A stretch of 45,480 nucleotides of DNA from a virus, in the IMG/VR virus record IMGVR_UViG_3300013306_000027, positions 1 to 45,480 of that record; one strand, 5' to 3'. How positions within the stretch are numbered: the first letter of the stretch is position 1; the number at the start of each line of letters is the position of its first letter. The notes under the pieces are model-generated. The model was not told where the DNA came from. It saw only the letters and a program-made list of their open reading frames with translations, and searched no databases. Both the position numbers and the translations under genes were made by a program. Shown here piece after piece: positions 9,032-16,609 of the stretch.

Positions 9032-9193
9032 CTAATCCTCGTCGGGGTTGATCAGGACGATTTTCCTGATCCTGCTCCCCTTGGGTAGGTGCTTTTTGGC
9101 TAGATAAGTTAGCCACTCTTCAAACCTGACCAGCAGCCACAGACCGGCAAATACGCCGGAAAACTGGATTGCCTTCAATAGATGCTCGCTCAA
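9032..9193 (-). CDS. Small antisense membrane protein, 53 aa
   Basis: Read on the minus strand, a TTG start at 9193 is preceded by a near-perfect AGGAGG site at a 5-base spacing. It opens a 53-codon frame with a hydrophobic segment (FSGVFAGLWLLV, about residues 11-22), a basic stretch and an acidic end (NPDED). It faces the surrounding plus-strand virion genes and ends just after the large ejection gene. The role is unknown. The good ribosome site and membrane segment argue that it is real; short size and TTG start leave doubt. Confidence 0.5.
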   Translation of the reverse strand: MSEHLLKAIQFSGVFAGLWLLVRFEEWLTYLAKKHLPKGSRIRKIVLINPDED

Positions 9194-9228
9194 GCGAACC
9201 TCCTGGGTATAACGCCCTCACTCAACTG

Positions 9229-9255
9229 AAGCCCGCCACTGAGCGGGCTTTTTTA
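9229..9255 (+). terminator. Rho-independent terminator
   Basis: An 8-bp stem (AAGCCCGC with GCGGGCTT) and a 6-base loop are followed by a run of T. It ends the ejection-protein operon before the tail fibre gene. Confidence 0.8.
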
Positions 9256-9270
9256 TTGGGATGAAAAACT

Positions 9271-10086
9271 ATGCCGCTTCCTTCTTCTATCGCTGACCTT
9301 TCGACCACGGCCGGCAGTAACAGCCCGGCGGGCTCTGAATCGCCATCGTTGATAGACGACTACCTGCGCACGTATGCATCATACATCGCCCAGCTGCGCG
9401 ATCGCACAGACACACCAGTCACCCCAGCGCTTGGCGGTGTCGGCACTGGTTATATTGATGGGTTAATTCCTATTTGGGTAACCGCCACTGAGATTCTTGT
9501 TACAGCCGGCTCGGCTTATATACCCTCACTAGGACGGTGTGTAACGGCCGCGGCGGCAAGCCTGTCCGGTCTATCCCTGACCGGTAATACTTGGTACTAC
9601 CTATACATCTACGATAGCGCAGGCGTACCAACTTACGAGATATCTACTACCGCGCCGGGCGCCACTTACTCAGGGACGGCGAGAACAAAAGGAGGTGGGA
9701 ATAGTCGACGATTTATATGTGCGTTACGTTCTGGGAGTAGCGCATTGCGCCCATTTGTCTGGGCGACCGATTATGTAACCTACACGGACGGGGCGGCGCT
9801 ATACCCTATATTGAGCAACGGACTGGCAACATCCCCCACAATTGTATCTGGCACTGCGGTCATTCCACTAACCACGCAGCGCGCGTTGCTGCAAGTGTAT
9901 GCTGCAACCGGTAACTCCTTCTCGATAGGTCCAGAGGCCGTTCAGCCGTTACTTAGCGTTGCGGCAAGTACGCGGGTGCTCGCTCCGGTGATCTGTCGCA
10001 CAGACCAATTATTTGTGTATACGCACGCAGGAACTGTAACTGGTGGAACGACTTTGGATATCAGGGGCTACGGCTCAGAACGCTAG
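9271..10086 (+). CDS. Phage tail fibre protein, 271 aa
   Basis: The N-terminal portion (SLIDDYLRTYASYIAQLRD) matches the short helical virion-attachment segment common at the start of podovirus tail fibres. The rest is rich in Thr, Ser, Gly and Tyr with beta-strand patterning and ends in GTTLDIRGYG. It is short for a whole receptor-binding fibre. It is followed by a small accessory gene, as usual for fibre and assembly-protein pairs. AT-richer codon use in its middle compared with flanking virion genes suggests exchange of the receptor-binding part. Confidence 0.65.
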   Translation: MPLPSSIADLSTTAGSNSPAGSESPSLIDDYLRTYASYIAQLRDRTDTPVTPALGGVGTGYIDGLIPIWVTATEILVTAGSAYIPSLGRCVTAAAASLSGLSLTGNTWYYLYIYDSAGVPTYEISTTAPGATYSGTARTKGGGNSRRFICALRSGSSALRPFVWATDYVTYTDGAALYPILSNGLATSPTIVSGTAVIPLTTQRALLQVYAATGNSFSIGPEAVQPLLSVAASTRVLAPVICRTDQLFVYTHAGTVTGGTTLDIRGYGSER

Positions 10087-10099
10087 AGAGGGGATTATC

Positions 10100-10435
10100 A
10101 TGTATGCAATCATGCCCAATGGCAGCTATCGAGCAATTGATGAGTGGATGGAGCTGATGGATGGGGAGACCCTTTATGAAGTAGTTCCTCAATGGGTGTA
10201 CGACATGGTCGAGGCCAATCGCATCAGAGCTGAGCAGTCTGCCGTCGAAAATGCGTGGCGCATGGATGAGGTCGTATTCATTACAGACCAGCTGATAGGT
10301 ATGGAAGATGGTGATCCATCAGCGCTTCCTGGTACGGAATTGCAATGGCGCTCCTATCGAACCCTTGTCCGCGCATGGAAAGAGGGTGCCGAGAACTTCC
10401 CTGATTCCAGTGGCAGGCCAGTGCGCCCAAGGTGA
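10100..10435 (+). CDS. Small tail-fibre accessory protein, 111 aa
   Basis: The likely start is the ATG at 10100 behind a GAGAGGGG ribosome site, giving 111 residues; an earlier in-frame start would overlap the fibre gene. The protein is acidic, with several Trp residues (YRAIDEWMELMDG, WRSYRTLVRAWKEG) and a Pro-Arg end. Its position and the C-terminal WRxYRxxxRxW pattern resemble tail-fibre assembly chaperones of phages. It probably helps fold or attach the fibre. Confidence 0.55.
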   Translation: MYAIMPNGSYRAIDEWMELMDGETLYEVVPQWVYDMVEANRIRAEQSAVENAWRMDEVVFITDQLIGMEDGDPSALPGTELQWRSYRTLVRAWKEGAENFPDSSGRPVRPR

Positions 10436-10444
10436 GGATATCTC

Positions 10445-10996
10445 ATGCCAATCACACAGCAGCAGCTGCTGCAGATTCTCCCGAGCGCCGGCAAACAAGC
10501 CGGCGTTTTTGCGTCTGCGCTGAATCTGGCCATGGAGCGGTACCAGATCAACACGCGCCTGCGCATGGCGGCGTTCATTGCCCAGGTGGGCCATGAGTCT
10601 GGCCAGTTCCGCTATGTGAAGGAGCTCGGCGGCGACCAGTACCTGAGTAAGTACGACACCGGGCCGCTGGCCAAGCGCTTAGGCAATACGCCCGAGGCTG
10701 ATGGTGATGGCCAAAGGTACCGCGGACGTGGCTGCATTCAAATTACAGGCCACGATAACTACCTCGCGTGCAGCAAGGCGCTGTTCGGCGACGATCTTCT
10801 GTTGAGGACGCCTGAGCTGCTCGAACAGGCCGAGTGGGCGTGCAAGTCGGCGGCGTGGTATTGGAATTCGCGGAACCTGAATGCGTTGGCCGATGCCAGC
10901 GACTTCAACGGGATCACTCGGCGTATCAATGGCGGTCTGAACGGATTGGCTGAGCGCCTGGCCTTCTACGGCACCGCGCTGAAGGTGCTGACATGA
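10445..10996 (+). CDS. Endolysin, glycoside hydrolase family 19 (chitinase-like), 183 aa
   Basis: This is a full-length single-domain GH19 muramidase. The general-acid Glu lies in the HESGQF motif (E51), with a second Glu at E60, followed by the family motifs RYRGRGCIQITGHDNY (about 99-114) and FNGITRRINGGLNG near the C-terminus. It degrades peptidoglycan at the end of the lytic cycle. There is no signal peptide, so release across the inner membrane would need a holin, which I do not see as a clear gene here. An Rz/Rz1 pair follows, completing the lysis cassette. Confidence 0.9.
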   Translation: MPITQQQLLQILPSAGKQAGVFASALNLAMERYQINTRLRMAAFIAQVGHESGQFRYVKELGGDQYLSKYDTGPLAKRLGNTPEADGDGQRYRGRGCIQITGHDNYLACSKALFGDDLLLRTPELLEQAEWACKSAAWYWNSRNLNALADASDFNGITRRINGGLNGLAERLAFYGTALKVLT

Positions 10997-11031
10997 CTTG
11001 TGCTCGGATGCGAGGTCGGCTCAGCAGGACC

Positions 11032-11346
11032 TTATTTATACTTTACCTTCATTGTGATAGTCCCTTCTGCGCCAGCCTTCATTGAAATATTTACACCCTC
11101 TATTGGGGCTTTGAAATTCAGACCAGCCTCGTGACTCATGACGATTTCCATTTCGTCGACACCAGATTCTTTTCCCGCCCGAATTACCGTTGCTGCAGCT
11201 TCTGATTGATTTTCCGGAGTCGCTACGGCACCACCAAAGGCGTCAATGCCTTTGCGTATCAACCAGGCAAATGGAGAGGGAGCGATGAGGGCTGCAGCAC
11301 TCAGTAGGTGTTTTGGAATCGATTTTGTGAAGTCGTAATTGGTCAT
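11032..11346 (-). CDS. Moron-type protein of unknown function, 104 aa
   Basis: On the minus strand, the ATG at 11346 follows a GGAGA site at 7 bases and gives 104 residues starting MTNYDFTKS; an in-frame ATG 23 codons earlier lacks a good ribosome site. It has a hydrophobic stretch (LLSAAALIAPSPFAWLI, about 11-27), then an acidic part and a beta-rich C-terminus with repeated short strands. Its reverse orientation inside a lysis cassette marks it as a lysogeny-expressed moron. A role in superinfection exclusion or envelope change is possible but not shown. Confidence 0.6.
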   Translation of the reverse strand: MTNYDFTKSIPKHLLSAAALIAPSPFAWLIRKGIDAFGGAVATPENQSEAAATVIRAGKESGVDEMEIVMSHEAGLNFKAPIEGVNISMKAGAEGTITMKVKYK

Positions 11347-11480
11347 AACGGATCTCCGAGATATTTCATCTTTATCTGCCCGATTACGGGAAACCTTAGC
11401 CGACCCCGATAGCATCGTAATTAAGGCCTCAAGTAGGCACTGAAAATCGGCTCCCGACTTCTATTCAAGGATGTACCGTG

Positions 11481-12002
11481 ATGACTCTGGCGCAAAAAAT
11501 TCTTTGCCAGCTGGTGCTAACTGCTGCATTGGTTGCCGGTAGTGCGGCGATGGCCTGGCAGGTTCAGAACTGGCGCATGGGTAAGCAACTCGCCGAGCAA
11601 GCCAACCTATATCAGAACGATTTGTCCGCCATCAGCAACGCGGCCGCTGACCAGGTGCGAGCCGATCAGGACAAACGCCTTGCGCTCGAGCAGCGCCTTT
11701 CCGCCAGTGATCAAACCCACCATGAGGCTTTGACCCATGCACAAAAAGACCAGGCTCGTTTACGCGATCGCCTTGCTACTTCTGATTTGCGGCTGTCAGT
11801 CCTCCTTGCCGAGGATCCAGCCAGTGGCTGTTCAGTGCCAGCCGGTACCGCCGCCGGCGGCATGGTTCATGGAGGAACAAGAGCCCAACTTGACCCAGCG
11901 CATGCTCAACGAATTGTCGCCATCACCGACACCGGCGATCAGGGATTGATTGCGCTGGCGGCGTGTCAGTTGTATGTGAAAGAGATAAATGTGGACAGGT
12001 AG
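11481..12002 (+). CDS. Rz-like inner-membrane spanin, 173 aa
   Basis: The N-terminus has a single membrane anchor (LVLTAALVAGSAAMAW), followed by a long Gln/Ala/Asp-rich coiled coil (about 35-110), the plan of i-spanins that bridge inner and outer membranes during lysis. An AAGGA site precedes the start; a GTG one codon upstream is equally placed. A complete Rz1 gene is nested in another frame inside it. The position after the GH19 endolysin is canonical. The region after the coiled coil (GCSVPAGTAAGG) is constrained by the nested gene. Confidence 0.85.
   Translation: MTLAQKILCQLVLTAALVAGSAAMAWQVQNWRMGKQLAEQANLYQNDLSAISNAAADQVRADQDKRLALEQRLSASDQTHHEALTHAQKDQARLRDRLATSDLRLSVLLAEDPASGCSVPAGTAAGGMVHGGTRAQLDPAHAQRIVAITDTGDQGLIALAACQLYVKEINVDR
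11737..11949 (+). CDS. Rz1-like outer-membrane spanin lipoprotein, nested in Rz, 70 aa
   Basis: A 70-residue frame lies wholly within the Rz gene. It has a basic start (MHKKTR), a hydrophobic signal and a lipobox LICGC with the lipidated Cys at residue 20. The mature part is short and proline-rich (QPVPPPAAW), as in o-spanins. With Rz it would form the complex that fuses inner and outer membranes in the last step of lysis. Confidence 0.85.
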   Translation: MHKKTRLVYAIALLLLICGCQSSLPRIQPVAVQCQPVPPPAAWFMEEQEPNLTQRMLNELSPSPTPAIRD

Positions 12003-12117
12003 GTGAGGGCGCTGCCAGCGGCGAATAGGATATGAGAGGAAATTAACTGTTGCGGCTAATGCATGCCGCTAACGTTAAGCCCTAGCTAACATTAGGGGAG
12101 TGCCCGCTCATACGAGT

Positions 12118-12654
12118 CTATTTTTTTTTCAAGCTATCCAGATGTGCCTTAAGCTTGTCATTGCTGTGCCCAACCGCCCCTGCAAGCGATTGAAAACTGG
12201 AGACATCCGAGTCATTTCGTATTAGTGGCTGGGCAGATACTTTCTCAAGTACTTTTCTTAATTTATGGAAAGATAAGGCAATAGTCATCGTTTCCTTGAT
12301 TGTTGTTTCGTCCGGCATTTCATAGATGGGTATTTCAGTGAGTGAGTTGTTGATACGCTCCATGGCTCCCGCATCGTAATAATACTGAAAGAAATCTTCG
12401 TGTTTTTCCTCGCAATTGGCCCAAAAATTCTCGGCGTCCTCGATAAAGTCCAGTGCGTATTCGTTAAGACCAATAATCGCGGCTATCCGGTTGTAGGTGT
12501 CTTGATTTTTTTGCTTTATGGCTAGTTTTCGTTGTGCGTGGTTTTGGTATGTGGCAATCCCGATTGCGCCAGCTAGGGAAATGATAACTCCAGCAGCTTG
12601 CACCCAGCTCGCTAGGTTTGGATGAACATTGAGCCAGTCAATTATTTCGATCAT
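12118..12654 (-). CDS. Moron-type membrane-anchored protein, 178 aa
   Basis: The start at 12654 (MIEIIDW) follows an AAGGA site at about 6 bases; a longer reading would add eight residues. A transmembrane helix (WVQAAGVIISLAGAIGIATY, about 17-36) is followed by a Lys/Gln-rich helix and an acidic, helical cytoplasmic domain ending in KKK. The gene is AT-richer than the phage genes around it and on the opposite strand, which suggests lateral gain. One-helix membrane proteins of this type at the edge of a lysis cassette often affect superinfection, but no family is recognised. Confidence 0.65.
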   Translation of the reverse strand: MIEIIDWLNVHPNLASWVQAAGVIISLAGAIGIATYQNHAQRKLAIKQKNQDTYNRIAAIIGLNEYALDFIEDAENFWANCEEKHEDFFQYYYDAGAMERINNSLTEIPIYEMPDETTIKETMTIALSFHKLRKVLEKVSAQPLIRNDSDVSSFQSLAGAVGHSNDKLKAHLDSLKKK

Positions 12655-12726
12655 TGGAAATCCTTGAAAAGGATTCATTGTGACTTAGGTCATGGCTATC
12701 GGTGTAGGGGAGCGACTGATTTAGTA

Positions 12727-13080
12727 TCACTCTGCCGCTATGATCAGTGAGGGCCCTTGATTGCGCACGTTGCCCACACCAGGGCTCTGAACCACTTAAA
12801 CGCATCGGCCGCCTCGCCTTAGCACCATTTGCTCGGTGTGCTCCTTGGGCGTGGATAGGTCCAGCCATTCTCTGGCCAATTCCGGCGCAAGCACCATGGG
12901 CCGACAGTCGTGGATGTCCACCATCCCGCCGGCGCTGTCGGCGGTGATGATGACGAAGCCGTCGTGCTCGTTCGGTTCATGTTCGTACCTTGGATACTGA
13001 CCAATCGCAGCGCACAGGATCGGCGATTGGTCCTTTTGGCGGATGAGGTAGGGCTGTTTCTTCGGAGTTTGGCATTTGAA
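12727..13080 (-). pseudogene. Decayed SRAP (YedK/HMCES-like) gene fragment
   Basis: Reading the minus strand from about 13062, one frame gives KKQPYLIRQKDQ, CAAIGQY, DGFVIITADSAGGMVDIHD and RPMVLAPELAREWLD, clear matches to the C-terminal half of SOS-response-associated peptidase (SRAP) proteins, which crosslink to abasic sites in single-stranded DNA. The end of the domain continues only after frame changes (GEAADAFKWF, then VGNVRNQGPS). The N-terminus with the catalytic Cys2 is missing. So it is truncated and carries at least two frameshifts. SRAP genes are common phage cargo. Confidence 0.75.
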
Positions 13081-13275
13081 TATCCTCCGTGAAGAGGACC
13101 GCGTAGCAGGAGACGGGGTAGGTTCGGTCGGCAGGACGCCGGAGATGGGAAACGCTAGGAGGCTAGGGGAATTCGAGTGGATTTGTCACTCGCAGTTAAA
13201 CACGGTTGGGCATCGTTGCAGCGAGCGCCCTTTATGGAGCCACGTGTTTAGCGGTGTGCAGCCCCATCTGCTAGC

Positions 13276-13323
13276 ATGGGGTGCTAGGGGTAGAGTGTTC
13301 GAATCACTCCGTCCCGACCATAT
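13276..13323 (+). repeat. Left attachment repeat (tRNA-Pro(GGG) 3' half)
   Basis: The 48 bases are identical to 45370-45417. They read as a tRNA 3' half: anticodon loop ATGGGGT with anticodon GGG, 3' stem GCTAG, T-arm GAGTG-TTCGAAT-CACTC, acceptor strand CGTCCCG, discriminator A and encoded CCA. At this copy the bases just before the repeat (CTAGC, 13271-13275) also complete the anticodon stem. No matching 5' acceptor CGGGACG is found upstream, so this is not an intact tRNA gene. Confidence 0.9.
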
Positions 13324-13336
13324 TTTTCAATGACTT

Positions 13337-13365
13337 AGCCCAATCTGAAAAGGTTGGGCTTTTTC
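13337..13365 (+). terminator. Rho-independent terminator after the left att repeat
   Basis: A 7-bp stem (AGCCCAA with TTGGGCT) is followed by TTTTTC. It lies 14 bases after the tRNA-derived repeat, where a tRNA transcript would normally terminate. Confidence 0.8.
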
Positions 13366-13387
13366 ATATCTGCGATTTAGGATTTCT

Positions 13388-13409
13388 GGTAGTTAAATGG
13401 TAGTGAATT
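13388..13409 (+). repeat. Left arm-type repeats (candidate integrase sites)
   Basis: Two adjacent 11-base units, GGTAGTTAAAT and GGTAGTGAATT, lie 65 bases inside the left att core. The second unit with its flanks (TGGTAGTGAATTGAGA, 13398-13413) is exactly repeated at 45231-45246 beside the right att and the integrase gene. The placement suggests arm-type sites for the tyrosine integrase. Confidence 0.6.
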
Positions 13410-13598
13410 GAGACTTGCTGGCGCCTTGCGTTGCAATATCGGGTTTGCGGTTACCGGACAATTATTAGTGCCAATGTAAACTGACCCATCCTACCGGTTC
13501 AAAACGGACCCGCCTGGGCGGGCTGTGACTTTTTGCGAGCGGTGCATGCTGCCGAAGGAGTACGGCGCCTGCCAGGGAAGGTGTCGCATGACCTGGTT

Positions 13599-14642
13599 TT
13601 AATCAGACTCGGTCTTAACTGTCGAAGTGATGGGCCTCTTCTTGTTCGCGATGGAGATTCCTAAGGCTTTGAAGCTTATACCGCCGCCAAGCGGGCTTTG
13701 TGTGGCTGTCTGAGTGTTCGGGGGTGGTCCGTCGGTCTTGAGGTGGGCTGAGGCGCTTTCATTGACTTGTTCCTCCAGGTCCTGACCAACAGGGTGGTCG
13801 GCTACTGGATTGGCACTATTACTCACGAGTGCATTGCTGGGCTCTGGCTTTGCTTCTGGAGTCTGCTGGTCCTGAGGTGCGGGGTGAGCGACTTGGTCCT
13901 CATCAATTGTCGCCTGGGTGCGAGCTGGCAGCGTCGGTGTACTGTATTCGGTCTCTTCCGCAGCGTGGTATGCGGAGTTGCTTTTTTGTACGATCCGTTC
14001 AAAGAGTTCTTTGGGTGAGAGTCTAGTCCGGACTGTTATCACATCCGTGATGCCGTTCATTCGTTGCTTATATAGCTTCTTCACTTTGCTCGACTGATCC
14101 TCGGGACTGGATTCAGTCGAAAAGCGGGCGTCTTGTAGCTCGATCTCAAATTGACACAGCGTTTTTACGCTGTTCTCTAGCAAGTCCATGAGGATCGCGC
14201 TGGTCTCTTTAAGTTTATCGGTGTTCTCTCTTGAATCCCTCAGCTGTGCTTTGAGCTCCGCGTGCCGCGCTGCATCAGTGTTCAATCCGCCTAAAATCAA
14301 TCTGCCGAGCATTTCCGCTGCTGTCATCTTGTTATTCTTGGCGAGCCGTGCCAGCTCTTTTTTTACATCGATTCTGAGCTTGAAGGCGGAGGTCTTCCAG
14401 TTCTTATCCTTATCTAATGCGCTGCATTTCACCTGCCGCCATGCGCCTCTCATCTGGCCAATGATCAAGATGCCATCTTTTGACTCCTCCAGTCTCTCGC
14501 CGATCCGAAGCAACTGATCGATCGTTGAGGAGTTATGTTGCTGGCTAATTTCGTCTTTCCTTTGCAGATATTTGTGAGCCCATTTCAGCTGCTCGTAATC
14601 TTTGCTATCAAGCCATGTAAGTCCAGGTTGCCTCTGACTCAT
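13599..14642 (-). CDS. Unknown island protein with coiled coil, 347 aa
   Basis: The start at 14642 (MSQRQPGL) has a strong GGGGGAGGT site. The protein has an N-terminal helical region, a basic middle (KELARLAKNNKMTAAEMLGRLI, about 105-126) that resembles a short DNA-binding ribbon/helix segment, a coiled coil around residues 130-185, and a long disordered Pro/Gln/Thr-rich C-terminus. It is divergent from the wHTH gene at 14809 with an iteron-like cluster between them, a layout seen for partition, replication-control or maintenance genes. No family is recognised. Confidence 0.65.
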   Translation of the reverse strand: MSQRQPGLTWLDSKDYEQLKWAHKYLQRKDEISQQHNSSTIDQLLRIGERLEESKDGILIIGQMRGAWRQVKCSALDKDKNWKTSAFKLRIDVKKELARLAKNNKMTAAEMLGRLILGGLNTDAARHAELKAQLRDSRENTDKLKETSAILMDLLENSVKTLCQFEIELQDARFSTESSPEDQSSKVKKLYKQRMNGITDVITVRTRLSPKELFERIVQKSNSAYHAAEETEYSTPTLPARTQATIDEDQVAHPAPQDQQTPEAKPEPSNALVSNSANPVADHPVGQDLEEQVNESASAHLKTDGPPPNTQTATQSPLGGGISFKALGISIANKKRPITSTVKTESD

Positions 14643-14688
14643 ACCTCCCCCAATTATCAACGTAATTTTGTGAAACTATACCCTTTTG

Positions 14689-14738
14689 TTCATCACGTTA
14701 CTTGGTAACGTTTTTCGTCACGTTAGTTCATCACGGAC
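14689..14738 (+). promoter_or_regulatory. Iteron-like repeats and palindrome in a divergent promoter
   Basis: Three copies of a 12-base unit occur here: TTCATCACGTTA (14689), TTCGTCACGTTA (14714) and a partial TTCATCACGGAC (14727). A palindrome CGTTAC-TTG-GTAACG (14696-14710) overlaps the first. The cluster lies between divergent genes. It may be an operator for the wHTH protein or a replication-control site. A TATAAT box follows at 14769-14774 and would serve the gene at 14809. Confidence 0.6.
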
Positions 14739-14808
14739 TATTGTTAAAACAGCCTGTAATTATTGCGATATAATAGCCTGCTATGCCCTGGCTTGATGGA
14801 GGTTATGC

Positions 14809-16194
14809 GTGTTTGTAGCTGCATTGTTTTGTGGAGTGAAAGGGCTTGAGCCAGAGGGGAAATATTTCCTGGTGCGGTTCATTCAGCACTTCGGCATAGC
14901 GGAGCCTGTCAGCCTTGGTGTGAAGGCTTTGGCAAAGCAATTTGGACTCTCCGATCGCCAGGTGACTAAGTCGCTGAAAGAGCTGGTTGAGTGCGGTGTA
15001 ATGACCGTTTCGTCCACTCCCGAGGGCAGGGGGCAACCGAAGAGGTGCTACCGACTCCAGGAGGATTTTCACAGAGAGCTTGATAAGGCAGCGCCGCTGC
15101 CAACAATGCAGCACGCGGCAACCGCCGCCAGTCTGCTGAAGCACGAAATTAAGAAGCCTGTCCAAGCAAGCGAAAAACCTGAAAAGCAAAAGGTCGATCT
15201 GGCTCCGTTAGCTGATCTACGGAGGAAAATACGGCCCGGTCAGTTGAGTATCGTGAATCGCCTGTTGCTGAGTGTGCTGTTATGCCACGCCGACCGTTTT
15301 GGCGTGGTCAGCGACCTGGGCTCTTCAGCGCTGCGCAAGGTCACGGGGCTCAGTCAGGAACGCTTGAGGTACAGAGTGCGGGGACTGATTGATCAGGGGC
15401 TGATACGGGCTTATGTGCCGGGTGCAACCGGCACACTTCTTTCTGCCAAAACGAAAAGCATCTACTTCCTCAACCTGAACCACCCTGAGCTATCAGACGA
15501 GGGCAGTGTCACGTCAGTTCTGGTTTGCGTAACAGGGGACCCATTCCCCGACCGTGAGCCAGATGTGCTGCACGCATACAGGTTTTATAGCGAAACCGTC
15601 CTCCCCAAGGGGAGTTCCAAGGTTTATGGAAGGCGTCCATGCACGCCGCTTCTTGGTGCCTTTGAAGGGCAGCCCCGATCATTTTTTCGTGTATTACAGA
15701 CGATGCTGGAAAAATATGCCGCCGGTTTTCTATCCAAGCATTGGTCTGATCTAGGTGTCCAGCCGTTTAACAGGTGGATCGACGCTCAAGAGTGGCGAGT
15801 GCTCATTGGCAAGGACTTTCTGCGAAAGAAACCGCTGCCAGTTCCAGATACTGAGCACCTGAAAAAAATCGATGATCAGCACGTATTGTTAGTGGAGGAG
15901 TTATGTCACTGGGCTCACGATCTGGCGATCTGGATCAAAGATCTGCTTTGCCAAGCCTCCGATGCTTCATTTGGTGCGATGGGGTTCGCCATCATTCCCC
16001 AACCCATGGCGCTTGGCTATTATCGTTTCGCGTTGCTTGCGCTACCCAGTGACTCAGATGATGGCCGTAGCTGTTTAGTCATTGAGCCATATGCAGGGCA
16101 GCAGTATTTTGCGTGCGAGTCTGAGATACCCCTTGAGGATCGATACCGTTTCGGTTTGTTGACCCGGCCAGGCAGCGAGGGGGCGGCCGCATAG
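14809..16194 (+). CDS. Winged-helix DNA-binding protein of the island, 461 aa
   Basis: A GTG start follows GGAGG at 6 bases. Two winged-helix segments can be seen: one near residues 30-85 (LGVKALAKQFGLSDRQVTKSLKELVECGVMTV) and one near 150-210 (SSALRKVTGLSQERLRYRVRGLIDQGLI). The C-terminal half has no recognisable motif. The two-wHTH plan is shared by replication initiators and regulators. Next to iteron-like repeats it could control replication or excision of the island; this is inference from position. Confidence 0.65.
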   Translation: MFVAALFCGVKGLEPEGKYFLVRFIQHFGIAEPVSLGVKALAKQFGLSDRQVTKSLKELVECGVMTVSSTPEGRGQPKRCYRLQEDFHRELDKAAPLPTMQHAATAASLLKHEIKKPVQASEKPEKQKVDLAPLADLRRKIRPGQLSIVNRLLLSVLLCHADRFGVVSDLGSSALRKVTGLSQERLRYRVRGLIDQGLIRAYVPGATGTLLSAKTKSIYFLNLNHPELSDEGSVTSVLVCVTGDPFPDREPDVLHAYRFYSETVLPKGSSKVYGRRPCTPLLGAFEGQPRSFFRVLQTMLEKYAAGFLSKHWSDLGVQPFNRWIDAQEWRVLIGKDFLRKKPLPVPDTEHLKKIDDQHVLLVEELCHWAHDLAIWIKDLLCQASDASFGAMGFAIIPQPMALGYYRFALLALPSDSDDGRSCLVIEPYAGQQYFACESEIPLEDRYRFGLLTRPGSEGAAA

Positions 16195-16249
16195 GTATTT
16201 TCTTACAGGGCCTCCCAATCCTCTGAACGGAATACAGAGGAGCCTGTTC

Positions 16250-16471
16250 ATGAGGTTAATTCGCCTGAAGGATGTCAAGCACGTCACTGGACTAGGTCGG
16301 TCCACCATCTACAAATACATCGAAGAGGGAGTCTTTCCTAAGTCAGTGTCGCTGGGGGGAAGAGCAGTGGCCTGGGTTGAAAGTGAAGTGATGGGCTGGG
16401 TCATGGCTAGGATCGAGGCTCGTGATACTCAGGAGTCTTTCACTGCGGTGCCGCAGCTAAAGGCTGCATGA
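16250..16471 (+). CDS. AlpA-family transcriptional regulator, 73 aa
   Basis: The protein is a compact MerR/AlpA-type helix-turn-helix: LKDVKHVTGLGRSTIYKYIEEGVFPKSV, then a wing GGRAVAWVESEVMGWV. AlpA proteins act as excisionase-like or activator proteins of P4- and CP4-57-type islands, controlling the integrase and excision. A GAGGAG site precedes the ATG. Its place near Rep is typical for these islands. Length matches the family. Confidence 0.85.
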   Translation: MRLIRLKDVKHVTGLGRSTIYKYIEEGVFPKSVSLGGRAVAWVESEVMGWVMARIEARDTQESFTAVPQLKAA

Positions 16472-16609
16472 TCTTCGTCGATGGGTTGAGCTTGGGCCCA
16501 GTCATTCGGTCGGCGTTCGTGCTGCTCGGATGACTCTCAAAAGTGGTTTAGTTCCAGAGCATCTGAACCATTGAAACCGTCGCATTCTTCCCGCGTTCCC
16601 TGTCATTTC

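Larger units (their letters stand above)
1..13323. mobile_element. Right part of a podovirus-like prophage (left end outside window)
   Basis: The first 13 kb is a dense run of plus-strand virion genes with 1-4 base overlaps, followed by a lysis cassette and a tail of moron genes and a pseudogene. The content (small head proteins, adaptor, nozzle-like protein, GNAT-like protein, large Ala/Gly-rich internal proteins, one tail fibre) fits a short-tailed phage; there is no tape measure, tail tube, sheath or baseplate gene. Packaging, portal, integrase and repressor genes would lie to the left. The right boundary is inferred to be the tRNA-Pro-derived repeat at 13276-13323, because phage-like genes stop just before it and an island with its own integrase starts after it. 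Confidence 0.8.

Noticed and set aside
12819-13004. 61-codon minus-strand frame as a gene
   Set aside because: It is a shifted frame over the SRAP remnant; the protein-like signal is in the other frame.
13180-13320. Intact tRNA-Pro gene at the left att repeat
   Set aside because: The 3' half and the anticodon stem are good, but the upstream bases lack a D-arm and the CGGGACG acceptor strand.
13440-13530. Possible IS21-type end (AAACTGACCC and AAACGGACCC units)
   Set aside because: Only two short imperfect units are present, with no transposase or opposite end, so an IS remnant cannot be supported.
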